From: Streptomyces sp. A 4/2
GTDB taxonomy: Bacteria; Actinomycetota; Actinomycetes; Streptomycetales; Streptomycetaceae
Length of the DNA: 64,000 nt
Direction of reading: 5' to 3'
NCBI RefSeq assembly: GCF_940670765.1
Contig: NZ_CALNVW010000020.1
Location: 372,001 to 436,000 of the forward strand
The notes under the pieces were generated by a model. That model saw nothing but the letters and a program-made list of their open reading frames with translations, searched no databases and had not been told where the DNA came from. The stretch's first letter is position 1, and each line of letters starts with the position of its first letter. Both the position numbers and the translations under genes were made by a program. This document shows positions 9,257 through 17,494 of this stretch, one piece after another.

Positions 9257-9293
9257 CCCGGCCGCGGTGGCGTCGTGCGCCGCCGCGGCCGGG
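9257..9293 (-). terminator. Strong hairpin between precursor and radical SAM genes
   Basis: A 16-bp stem (one G-U pair) with a 5-base loop lies between the precursor stop and the radical SAM start, without a long T run. Such hairpins commonly let most transcription stop after the precursor, so that the peptide is made in excess over its enzymes, or they protect the precursor mRNA end. Function inferred. Confidence 0.65.
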
Positions 9294-9315
9294 ATGGACT
9301 ACCAGGTGGAACTGA

Positions 9316-9585
9316 TCAGGCGTTCTGCTCCTGGTGGACGCCGCACCACGGGGTGTCCTCGCCCTCCTCGGAGTGCGCGACCACCTCGGGCTCGTCCACC
9401 GACTCCTGGTGCACCCCGCACCAGGCAACGTTGGACGCGGAGTGCGCAACCACCTCGGGCTCGTCGACCGACTCCTGGTGCACCCCGCACCAGGCGACAT
9501 TCGACGCGGAGTGCGCAACGACCTCGGGAGTCTCCTCCGCAGAGGTCTCGGTGGTCTCCTCGTGGGGCTCGACGTTCTCGGCCAT
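9316..9585 (-). CDS. Multi-core RiPP precursor peptide with three WCGVHQ cores
   Basis: This 89-residue acidic peptide begins with a Glu/Thr-rich leader (about residues 1-20). It then has two identical 23-residue units (21-43 and 44-66), each running EVVAHSASNVA, then WCGVHQ, then ESVDEP. A third unit (67-89) keeps EVVAHS and WCGVHQE but has a changed middle (EEGEDTP). The Trp-Cys pairs are at 32/33, 55/56 and 80/81. Prolines at 20, 43 and 66 immediately precede each EVVAH, and Pro79 immediately precedes the last core. A GGAGG box lies eight bases before the ATG. The next gene encodes a radical SAM maturase. I do not recognise this precursor family. Repetition, acidity and the enzyme neighbours make the precursor call strong; the final product is unknown. 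Confidence 0.9.
   Translation of the reverse strand: MAENVEPHEETTETSAEETPEVVAHSASNVAWCGVHQESVDEPEVVAHSASNVAWCGVHQESVDEPEVVAHSEEGEDTPWCGVHQEQNA
9319..9525 (-). repeat. Three tandem 69-bp in-frame repeats encoding the precursor units
   Basis: Three consecutive 69-base units (9457-9525, 9388-9456, 9319-9387) lie inside the precursor gene. The first two encode the same 23 residues; the third has diverged in its central third. Perfect in-frame periodicity indicates gene-internal duplication under selection rather than an unrelated satellite. Confidence 0.92.
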
Positions 9586-9741
9586 GATGGGTCCTCCATA
9601 CGACGGGCGATCGGGACGACGGGCGGCAGTGCTGCGCCGACCGCCAGGAAGCTAGGAGCACGGGGTTCGGCACCGGTTCGCCGTCGGTTGTCCCGCGGTG
9701 AATCCTGCTGCTGGTGGGCGCGCCGATGCGCCGGAGCAGCG

Positions 9742-9829
9742 GCGTACCGGAAGCGCGGCGGAGCCGGGCCACCGGCCTTCTCTCCAGGTGGTCGCTGCTG
9801 CCGCGGGGGCGGAGGCATACCGGAATCGC
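9742..9829. promoter_or_regulatory. Direct repeats in the divergent precursor/P450 promoter region
   Basis: The 324-base gap 9586-9909 separates the precursor and P450 starts and should hold both promoters. It has two direct repeats, GCGTACCGGAAGCGC (9742-9756) and GCATACCGGAATCGC (9815-9829), agreeing at 13 of 15 positions with starts 73 bases apart. They could be activator or sigma-factor sites. No small gene was seen in the gap. Confidence 0.35.
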
Positions 9830-9909
9830 ACCGGGCGTGAACCGGCGGGCAACCATCCGTTCCTACGGTGGCCGCCGCACGCTCCGCGAACGCGAGAGGA
9901 CGCCTCCGC

Positions 9910-11157
9910 ATGGACACCGAACCCGCCGTCACAGCCGACGTGCCCGCGGCGGCAGGACAGCAGCGGCTGCCGGAGCCGCTCGGGGCCGAGTTCCTGGCCC
10001 GGCCGGACGAGACGCTGGCCTCGATCCGGGAGACCTGTCCCGTGGTCCGGATCAGGACACCCGCGGGACGGCCGGCGTGGCTGGTCACCCGCGCCGACGA
10101 CGTGCGGGCCGGCTTCGTGGATCCCCGCCTCTCCCTGAGCGGCGGCCGTGTTCCCGACCGCGGAGTGCGCCGCCGCGCGCTTGACGTGACGCTGGTCAAC
10201 TACGACCCGCCCGACCACACGCGGATCCGCCGCCTCGCGACACCGGCCCTGACCCCGGGCCGGATGGCAGCCCACCGGGAACGCATCGAGCGAGCCGCCC
10301 GTGAACTCCTCGACGCGGCCGACGCGGCCCGTGGCGAGGGGCCGGTCGAGCTGATGAACGCCTTCGCGCGCCCGTTCGCCTTCCGGTCGCTGTGCGAGGT
10401 CTTCGAGGTACGGGAGGAGGAACGCGCCGCGCTGTACGAGCCCGTGGCGCGTCTCGCGGACAAGGCGAGCTGCACCGCCGCGGCCGTCGAGGAGAGCGTG
10501 GCCCGTATCGACGCCTTCGTCCGCGGAGAGATGGCCCGCCGCACCACCGCCCCGGGGGACGACGTCGTCACCCGCGTCCTTGCGGCATGGCGCGAGCAGG
10601 GCGGTGCGAGCGAGGACGAAGTCGCCTCTCTCCTGGCGATGCTGCTGCTGGCCGGCTTCGACAGCACGGTGCAGGCGATCGGCATGAGCATGGTGGCGCT
10701 GCTGGGGCACCCCGAGGTGCAGGCCTCCCTACGGGAGGAGCCGTCGCGGGTTCCGCGCGCGGTGGACGAGTTGCTGCGCTGGGACACCCCCGGTCCGTTC
10801 AGTACCAAGAGAGTGGCTCTGGAAGACATCCCGTTCGGGGACACGGTCATTCCTGCGGGCAGCGGTGTTCTGCTGTCCGTGGCGGCGGCCAATCACGACC
10901 CGCGCTGCCACGCGGACCCCGGAACGCTCGACCCGGACCGCAGTACCGCCGGCCGCCACCTGTCCTTCGGCCTGGGGCCGCACTACTGTCCCGGATCTGC
11001 GCTGGCCCGCCTGGAACTCACGGTGGCCCTGACCAGCATCCTCGGCCGCTGGCGTGGGCTGACATCGGTGGTACCACTGCACGACCTGGCCTGGGGCGGC
11101 GGCTACCTGCACCGACGTCTGGCCTCACTGCCCGTTCTGCCCTGCGGGCCGGGATGA
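9910..11157 (+). CDS. Cytochrome P450
   Basis: The 415-residue soluble P450 has the I-helix AGFDST, the ExxR pair in VDELLRW and the heme loop FGLGPHYCPG with the thiolate at Cys360. The start at 9910 is preferred over an in-frame ATG at 9868 because a GAGAGGA box lies about ten bases before it. Bacterial P450s of this type hydroxylate or couple small molecules, and some crosslink Trp, Tyr or His in ribosomal peptides. It diverges from the precursor gene across a shared 324-base promoter region, so it may belong to the peptide pathway; equally it could belong with the following aldo-keto reductase. The substrate is not predictable. Confidence 0.88.
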   Translation: MDTEPAVTADVPAAAGQQRLPEPLGAEFLARPDETLASIRETCPVVRIRTPAGRPAWLVTRADDVRAGFVDPRLSLSGGRVPDRGVRRRALDVTLVNYDPPDHTRIRRLATPALTPGRMAAHRERIERAARELLDAADAARGEGPVELMNAFARPFAFRSLCEVFEVREEERAALYEPVARLADKASCTAAAVEESVARIDAFVRGEMARRTTAPGDDVVTRVLAAWREQGGASEDEVASLLAMLLLAGFDSTVQAIGMSMVALLGHPEVQASLREEPSRVPRAVDELLRWDTPGPFSTKRVALEDIPFGDTVIPAGSGVLLSVAAANHDPRCHADPGTLDPDRSTAGRHLSFGLGPHYCPGSALARLELTVALTSILGRWRGLTSVVPLHDLAWGGGYLHRRLASLPVLPCGPG

Positions 11158-11470
11158 GCGGACCGCCGGCGGCGTGATCGGCGTCCGCCCTCAGCCCCCC
11201 AGCTCCCGGCCTACCCTCCCGTAACCGGCGCACCGGAACCCACCACGAAGCGGAAGTGGGAGTGACATCGGTGTCGTCCCGTTCGGGTTCGACGGGAGAT
11301 CCAGGGCCGGAGCGTCACCTACTCCAACTCGGTGCGCGCATCAGGGATTCCCGGTCACGCTGTGATATTCGCCCACCGCCCGGCACCTTCCCGCCACGCC
11401 TGTCACCTGCGCATACTCCAGGACCGCCCCGCCTCGACGCTTCCGGGGCGACAGCCGATCGGATGGAGTT
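11158..11470. other. Intergenic region, no gene seen
   Basis: 313 bases between the P450 and the aldo-keto reductase. Short reading frames here have no ribosome site or family resemblance. I see no convincing terminator or operator. Confidence 0.5.
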
Positions 11471-12379
11471 ATGGAACAGATGACGTCTCGCACGGTCTCC
11501 GCCGCAGCCGCAGGCACATGGATGCTCGGTGACCTCGCGGTCAACCGGATCGGTTTCGGCGCCATGCGCTTGACCGGCAGCGCCGCCTTCCACCAAGGCA
11601 CTCCCAGCAACCGCGGCCAGGCGATCGAGGTGCTCCGCCGCGCGGTCGAACTCGGTGTGAACCACATCGACACCGCGGCCTTCTACTTCTCCCGGCTGCG
11701 CTCCGCCAACGAACTGATCAACTCGGCGCTGGCACCGTATGCGGACACTCTCGTCATCGCGGCCAAAGTCGGCCCGACCAGGGATACCGACGGCGAGTGG
11801 AGCACCCCGGCCCGGCCCGAGCAGCTGCGCGGCCAGGTCGAGGAGAATCTGCGTCAACTCGGCCGCGAACAACTCGACTTGGTCTATCTGCGCGTCATGG
11901 GGCAGGACTGCGTGAGCGAGCATTTCGGGGCTCTCGCCGAATTGCGCGACGCCGGGCTCGTCCGTCACCTCGGTATCTCCGGCGCCCGCCCGGAGCACCT
12001 GGCCCAGGCTCAGGAGATCGCGCCGGTGGTGTGCGTCCAGAACCGCTACGGCATCGACGCACCCGACGGGGACGAGATGCTCCGGGCATGCGCGGCGCAA
12101 GGCATCGCGTTCGCCCCCTTCTTCTCCATCGCCGGGGAGGGCCGCGAGACCGGCGCGGTCCGGGCCGAGCACGACCAGGTCAGCACCGTGGCCCGCGCAC
12201 ACGGCGTCTCGCCCGCACAGGTCCGCCTGGCATGGACCCTTGAGCAGGGTGCCCATGTGCTCGCCATCCCCGGGACGGGCAACCCGGAACACCTCGTCGA
12301 CAACGTGGCGGCGGGCGCACTCCGGCTGACGGACGATGACCTCCAACTGCTCGATTCGCTCGGCCGCCCCGCAACGTAG
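11471..12379 (+). CDS. Aldo/keto reductase family oxidoreductase
   Basis: The 302-residue protein is a single TIM-barrel AKR. Visible family marks are GFGAMRLTG near the N-terminus, NHIDTAAFY with the catalytic Asp and Tyr, AAKVG with the catalytic Lys, and late GTGNPEHLVDN forming the NADPH phosphate-binding loop. This subfamily has LVYLRVMG where classical members have a His, so the fourth catalytic residue differs. A GGAG box precedes the ATG. It reduces aldehydes or ketones with NADPH; the substrate is unknown. It lies downstream of the P450 on the same strand but 313 bases away, so an operon is uncertain. Confidence 0.85.
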   Translation: MEQMTSRTVSAAAAGTWMLGDLAVNRIGFGAMRLTGSAAFHQGTPSNRGQAIEVLRRAVELGVNHIDTAAFYFSRLRSANELINSALAPYADTLVIAAKVGPTRDTDGEWSTPARPEQLRGQVEENLRQLGREQLDLVYLRVMGQDCVSEHFGALAELRDAGLVRHLGISGARPEHLAQAQEIAPVVCVQNRYGIDAPDGDEMLRACAAQGIAFAPFFSIAGEGRETGAVRAEHDQVSTVARAHGVSPAQVRLAWTLEQGAHVLAIPGTGNPEHLVDNVAAGALRLTDDDLQLLDSLGRPAT

Positions 12380-12641
12380 GTACCGGCCGAATCCGCCACG
12401 CGACCACCATGGACGGGTCGGTGGCAGGTGGGGCAGTTGCCTGTCCGGGTTCGTGTCAGGCCGCGAGCGAAAGGATCTTGCGGGCGATGGCCCCCATCTG
12501 AATACCAGAGCCCTGCGGGTACTCGACCCGGACAAAAATGTTTCGTACCTATCCTTGCGGGCTTCTTGCCGACCGTGGCAAAGTGCAGGCCTTGAACCAC
12601 GTTCCGGTCACAGGAGACACGTACGCGAGGACGGGTGGGAA

Positions 12642-15014
12642 ATGCTCAACAGGAGAAACTATCTTTCCCTACTGGCAGCAGCCGGAGTCGGCGCGAAGAT
12701 CGCTCTCGATCCGACACCCTCACAAGCCCAGCCACTCCCCCCGGAGATCGAGGGTGCGGATGCCCAGACGGCCGGATTGTTCCGATCTATGCGAGAACTC
12801 CACGGCTCTCTGCAGGTTTTTACTCGGAAGTATGAGGGCACCACGCTGCGCCAGACCAAGGAGTTTGACGGCGACACGCTGATCGACGGGCAACAGCGGT
12901 GGCAGCTGGCGTGGGACACGCGGCGCCCACCCGGTCGCCAGGGGTGGGACGTCACCTTGACGTGCACCCTGGAGCAGGGAGAGGCCGAGGAAACCGCGAT
13001 CTCGGTTGATTTCCCATTCGAGAACTGGGAGACCGCGAACTACGTGATGATTCCCGGATCGGTCTACAACGGCAATCGTTACCGCGCCATCGGAAATGGA
13101 TACAACCCAGACTATCCGGCCGACATGTACTACAACCCGCGGGTATCGGTGGCGATATCGAATAATCCGCGACTCGCCTTGGACACCTCGGAGTCCTCAC
13201 GGATCGAGCTGGAAACCTGCGCAACCGCTGCTCCGTCGATGAGCTTTTTCTCGCCCAGGCTCAAGAAAGGGTGGATCGTCCTCACCGAGCAAGGCACACG
13301 ACTTGGCAATAGTGGACTCTCCGTCGAGGAGAGCGCGAACAGGGAAAGCTGCGACTTTCGCATTTCGGCACCTGTCATGCGCCAGTTGGCAGCCGGTTTC
13401 GGCGACTTCCGACCGAGCGGGGACAGCGCGCCGAACTGGTCTGCCGGCGACGCGGTGTCGATTCGCTTCCAGGTTTTCACTTTCAATGCCGACGGAATTC
13501 CGGCACTCCTGCAGGAATTCATGGACGTACGGAAGTCGCTGACGGGCGCTACGACACCCCGCAACCTGCTTCCCATGAGCAAGCTGACGGAGGTGGGTAC
13601 CGACATCTGCCGCGGAAACTTCACCGAGACCAAGGCCGGCAAGTACTACCTCCCAGAAAACTCGAATGATTTCCAACTGGGCTGGGTCAGCGGCATGATC
13701 AACACCTACCCCATGTTGGCCCTGAACGACGAGACGGAACGCGGTAGAGTCGCCGAGGAACTCGACTTCATCTGTTCTCGCATGCAAGGGCGAAGTGGAT
13801 TCTTCTTCGGCTACATCAGCTCGGACGGCGAAATCCGGTCGGAGAAGTCCCACCCCGATTTTCCGGCAGTGCAGGCCATGGTGCGCAAGAACGGGGACAT
13901 CCTCTTCTGGCTCATCAAACACTTTATGATCTTGAAGGCGCAAGGACACGGCGCAGCCGTCAAGGAGCTCTGGGAATTGGCCGCTCACGATCTGGCCGCG
14001 GCTTTCACCCGCACCTGGCGGGAGTACGGTGAATTCGGTCAGTACATCGTTCCCGAAACGGGCGAGATTGCCGTCTACAACTCGTCCGCCGGAGCCATCG
14101 CCCCGGCCGGACTCGCCCTGGCGGCTGAATACTTCCGCCGTCCGGACTGGTTGACCGTGGCCGAGGAGAGCGCCGAATTTTATTACGAGCGGGACGTCAC
14201 GTCCCGCGGATTCACCGGCGGCGCATGCGCAGATATCTCACAGGATGCAGACTCCGAAACGGCGTTCGGTCTCCTGGAGACATTCATGGCGCTCTATCAG
14301 TACACAGGCAAGAGCTCCTGGCTGGACCGCGCGAAGGTTCAAGCCGCACTGTGCTCGTCCTGGACGCTCGCCTACGATCCGCAGTTCCCGGCAAGCAGCG
14401 ATATTGCACGACTGGGCGGAAAGATGGCCGGCGCGGTCTGGGCAAGCAGTCAGAACAAGCACGCTGCGCCAGGTGTCTGCACCTCCTCAGCCGACCACCT
14501 GTTCAAGCTGTACCGGGCAACCGGGCAGAAGAAGTACGCAGAGCTCATCAGTGATATCCAGCATGCCCATGCCGAGGCCGTCAATATGCCGGGGCACATC
14601 ACAACCGACAACTTGATCGGTTCGAGTATGGAACGAATCCAGCCCAGCGACGCCGAGGGCAAGGGCAGTATCGGCAATTTCATCAGGACGAGAAACTCCT
14701 GGACCGAGACCGACGGCATCCTGATGGCACTCGAACTTCCCGGAATCTACGTCCGGCCTGGAGAAGATGTCCTCTTCACCTTTGACCATGTCGAGGTCGA
14801 ACGTATCCGCGGGGACAGCCGATCCACCGTGCTCCGCCTGTCGAACGAAACACCCTATGCGGCAGAGGTGTCGGTGCTGGCAGAAACATCCCGCCAATCG
14901 GCCCGCCCCCTGGGATACACGGCGTTCCTCGGCTGGCCACGAGTCGAAGTTCCAGCCGGCGGAGAGGTCACGGTGAGCGTCACGAGCGATGGCAAGGTCA
15001 CACGGCAGGCCTGA
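12642..15014 (+). CDS. Tat-exported six-hairpin-like protein, possible glycosidase
   Basis: This 790-residue protein starts with a twin-arginine-like signal, NRRNYLSLLAAAGVG followed by SQAQP, so it is probably exported folded. The middle (about 370-700) is helical with repeated Trp/Tyr-rich hairpins resembling alpha/alpha six-hairpin glycoside hydrolase or lyase folds, and the C-terminus is beta-rich. The start is chosen for the signal sequence and the GGTGGGA just before it. The DNA is visibly richer in A/T than both sides (around 40% in sampled lines against about 30%), and codon choice is relaxed, which suggests recent acquisition. I do not recognise the exact family, and no catalytic acid can be assigned with confidence. 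Confidence 0.6.
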   Translation: MLNRRNYLSLLAAAGVGAKIALDPTPSQAQPLPPEIEGADAQTAGLFRSMRELHGSLQVFTRKYEGTTLRQTKEFDGDTLIDGQQRWQLAWDTRRPPGRQGWDVTLTCTLEQGEAEETAISVDFPFENWETANYVMIPGSVYNGNRYRAIGNGYNPDYPADMYYNPRVSVAISNNPRLALDTSESSRIELETCATAAPSMSFFSPRLKKGWIVLTEQGTRLGNSGLSVEESANRESCDFRISAPVMRQLAAGFGDFRPSGDSAPNWSAGDAVSIRFQVFTFNADGIPALLQEFMDVRKSLTGATTPRNLLPMSKLTEVGTDICRGNFTETKAGKYYLPENSNDFQLGWVSGMINTYPMLALNDETERGRVAEELDFICSRMQGRSGFFFGYISSDGEIRSEKSHPDFPAVQAMVRKNGDILFWLIKHFMILKAQGHGAAVKELWELAAHDLAAAFTRTWREYGEFGQYIVPETGEIAVYNSSAGAIAPAGLALAAEYFRRPDWLTVAEESAEFYYERDVTSRGFTGGACADISQDADSETAFGLLETFMALYQYTGKSSWLDRAKVQAALCSSWTLAYDPQFPASSDIARLGGKMAGAVWASSQNKHAAPGVCTSSADHLFKLYRATGQKKYAELISDIQHAHAEAVNMPGHITTDNLIGSSMERIQPSDAEGKGSIGNFIRTRNSWTETDGILMALELPGIYVRPGEDVLFTFDHVEVERIRGDSRSTVLRLSNETPYAAEVSVLAETSRQSARPLGYTAFLGWPRVEVPAGGEVTVSVTSDGKVTRQA

Positions 15015-15067
15015 TCCGGAGTGGAGCACGTGTCGACCTGAACGCCAGGACCCGACAACGGAAACCC

Positions 15068-15562
15068 TTACTTCTTTCCCTCTAGTGAATTGAGTGTGGA
15101 AACGAAGGAGTTGAGGTCCTCGAGCACGCGGGCAAGGCTCTCCCGTCCGAGAGGTTCGGTGAGTTCCCGTTCCACCTCGCGCGCGACGATATTCCCCTCC
15201 CGCAACTGGCGACGCCCGCTTTCGGTGAGGAAGGTACCCACTATGCGCCCCCGAGGCTGAGAGCGCCGCTCGGCCAGCCCCGCTGCCTGAAGTCGGCCGA
15301 GCATGGTCGTCACAGCGGCGGGGCTCACGTCGGACCGGCGGGCGATTTCGGCGCCCGCTATGCCCGGCTGTTCATCGATGAGGCACAGGACGGCCCATTG
15401 TGAGGCGCTGAGACCGATCGGCGCGAAGGCCGCGTTGACTGCGGCATCCACGGCACGACCCGCCTGGTAGAGCGCGGTCATCAGTGGTGGTTTGGCGGGC
15501 GGCGGTGACACCCCCTCAGCAGAAACGTTGCGCTCTGTGGGGTCTGCGGGGTCTTGCGTCAT
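15068..15562 (-). CDS. MarR family transcriptional regulator
   Basis: The 164-residue protein shows the MarR winged helix: LSASQWAVLCLIDEQPG, then 'GAEIARRSDVSPAAVTTMLG' as recognition helix, then RRSQPRGRIVGTFLTESG as the wing. MarR proteins are usually repressors released by phenolic or drug-like ligands. It diverges from an amidohydrolase-exporter pair across a 591-base gap that contains a perfect 26-bp palindrome at 15974-15999, so local control of those genes and perhaps itself is likely. The ligand is unknown. Confidence 0.88.
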   Translation of the reverse strand: MTQDPADPTERNVSAEGVSPPPAKPPLMTALYQAGRAVDAAVNAAFAPIGLSASQWAVLCLIDEQPGIAGAEIARRSDVSPAAVTTMLGRLQAAGLAERRSQPRGRIVGTFLTESGRRQLREGNIVAREVERELTEPLGRESLARVLEDLNSFVSTLNSLEGKK

Positions 15563-15973
15563 GGCTGGTCGCCGCCTTCTCTGCCACCGGTCCGGCCCAC
15601 GATGCCGCCGAGGCTACGGACCCGTCCGACTACGCATCACATGGGCGCTGTTTCGAAACGCTCCCCGGCTGCAGCCAGGGAGCGAACAGCGCCCTTGGTG
15701 CCCGGCCCACGCCCGCACTGCGGGTCGGAATCATCCAACGCACCTCACGTGCACGGATGTTCCGTCACCTCGCGTCGCACGTACCAGTTGCCGTGAGGCC
15801 CACCGCGAGGCGGTCGGCGTCGTCCTCGAAACACCGGCCAGCACAATTACTCGCCCGCAGTCTCCACCAGCGACCCACTCGGCGCCAGTGACTGTGGCTC
15901 AGATCACAGGAAGGCGGGGCCACATGGGGCCCGCAGGCACAGCACGCAGCCGACAGAAGCGCATCTTGACGTG

Positions 15974-15999
15974 CTCGATGTTAACACATTAACATCGAG
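15974..15999. promoter_or_regulatory. Perfect palindrome, probable MarR operator
   Basis: Two 11-base arms, CTCGATGTTAA and TTAACATCGAG, flank CACA with no mismatch. It is A/T-rich in a GC-rich background and lies 154 bases before the amidohydrolase start and 411 bases from the MarR start. Such a palindrome in a divergent MarR promoter is a typical operator. The rest of 15563-16153 shows no gene or other clear signal. Confidence 0.7.
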
Positions 16000-16153
16000 A
16001 CGATCGATTGCAGCGTCTGCACCCAACGCGTCCCCCTTGTCCGGCGATTGACATTTCCCTAGAACCGCCTGCCCATATCCGTGTCGCGACATACGCGAAT
16101 TCCGCGTCGAACCGCGCGCCCGGCATATGCACTTCATCGACGGGAGCCTCTTG

Positions 16154-17494
16154 ATGAGTCACGAAGCGGAATCGCGTGCGGAATCCTTCGGGGGATCCGC
16201 CGCGAATCCGGAATCCCCACATGTACACGGAAAAGGCCCCGGTGCTCTCGCCCTCGTAGGCGGCAGTGTCATCGACGGCAGCGGCACGCAACCGATTCAC
16301 AGCGGCGTGGTCGTCATCGAGAACGGCCGCATCACGGCCGTCGGGCCGGCCTCTCAGGTACGCATCCCGGACGCGGCACTGGTCCTGCGGTGCGACGGGC
16401 AGACCGTCCTGCCGGGGATCATCGACTCGCACACACACATCGAGCAGGATCTCCCGGCCACCCTGGGCGCCTTCCTCAAGGACGGCGTGACGAGCCTGGG
16501 AAACACCGGCTGCGGACCGGACCTCGTTTCACAACTCCACACCGCTGGAGGGGACTTACATGCGGCCCGTGTCTTCGCGGCCGGGCCCGCGCTCACCGCA
16601 GCGGGCGGCTATCCGTCCATGCGCGGTGACGGTTCCGTCGCGCGCGCAGCCGACTCGGCCACGGAGGCCGAGGCCGCGGTCGACGAACTGGCCGCCCTCG
16701 GCGCCGATTTCATCAAACTGACCCAGGAGTCTTTCGACTTCAACTACCGCACCCCGGGCCGACTCCCCGTGCTCGGGCCAGGCCCGATCGCCGCGGTCGT
16801 CCGCCGCGCGGATACACACGGCTTGCTCGTCCGCTCCCATGTCCACCACGTCACGCAACTGGACATCGCGCTCGACGCGGGTGTCACCAGCGTCGAGCAC
16901 ATGCTCTTCCCCCTGCCGCCCGACATGGGCTACGTCGAACTGCACCGCGAGGGTGCCCTCAGCACGGATGCCCTCCCCGGGCTGCGCAGGCGGATCGCAC
17001 GCATGGTGGAGCAAGGCGTCTACCTGGTCCCCACTCTCGGCGGTGAACTCATCAACATCCGCCTGCATCTGCCGGACTTCCCCGCCGACGGCCTCCGGGC
17101 TGTCGAGGAACTGCTCGTCTCCGTCCTCGCCCTCTACGTCGAAGCGGGCGGCAAGGTCGCCCTGGGCAGCGACTGGGTCGGGCTGCCCGGTATTCCGGCG
17201 GGCATGCCGCGGCAGGAGATGGAGTACATGCTGGCCGCCGGTCTGACTCCGCTCCAGGTCATCGAGGCAAGCACCCGGCACGCCGCTACGCTGTGCGGTC
17301 AGGGCCAGACACTGGGCGTCCTGGCACCGGGGCGGCACGCCGACCTGACAGTCGTGGGCGGCGACCCCTTGCGTGACCCAGCCGCTCTGGACGACATCCG
17401 GGCCGTCGTCAAGGACGGACACCTCGCCGTACTCGCCGACAGCCAGAGCCCGCCGGCCCCGCACCGCCTCGCAGACACCGCCGACCCCCGATGA
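16154..17494 (+). CDS. Metal-dependent amidohydrolase
   Basis: The 446-residue protein is an amidohydrolase-superfamily TIM barrel of the imidazolonepropionase/Xaa-Pro dipeptidase type. Metal ligands can be read in order: HxH in DSHTHIE (near residue 90), a Lys in FIKLTQ (near 187), His in RSHVHHV (228), His in SVEHML (248) and Asp in LGSDWVG (339). It should hydrolyse an amide, lactam or ester. The start at 16154 is preferred over the ATG at 16127 because GGGAG lies seven bases before it. The stop overlaps the exporter start (ATGA), so the two are one operon, probably under the divergent MarR. Codon 135 (16556-16558) is TTA, the rare bldA-dependent codon. Confidence 0.85.
   Translation: MSHEAESRAESFGGSAANPESPHVHGKGPGALALVGGSVIDGSGTQPIHSGVVVIENGRITAVGPASQVRIPDAALVLRCDGQTVLPGIIDSHTHIEQDLPATLGAFLKDGVTSLGNTGCGPDLVSQLHTAGGDLHAARVFAAGPALTAAGGYPSMRGDGSVARAADSATEAEAAVDELAALGADFIKLTQESFDFNYRTPGRLPVLGPGPIAAVVRRADTHGLLVRSHVHHVTQLDIALDAGVTSVEHMLFPLPPDMGYVELHREGALSTDALPGLRRRIARMVEQGVYLVPTLGGELINIRLHLPDFPADGLRAVEELLVSVLALYVEAGGKVALGSDWVGLPGIPAGMPRQEMEYMLAAGLTPLQVIEASTRHAATLCGQGQTLGVLAPGRHADLTVVGGDPLRDPAALDDIRAVVKDGHLAVLADSQSPPAPHRLADTADPR

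Noticed and set aside
9319-9525. Regular 69-bp repeats considered as a CRISPR-like array or satellite
   Set aside because: The repeats are directly adjacent without spacers, in frame and within a ribosome-site-bearing gene.
9910-11157. P450 considered as a biarylitide/cittilin-type crosslinking pair with the precursor
   Set aside because: The known precursors of those pathways are very short with Tyr-containing cores; the cores here have no Tyr. The link is kept only as a hypothesis.
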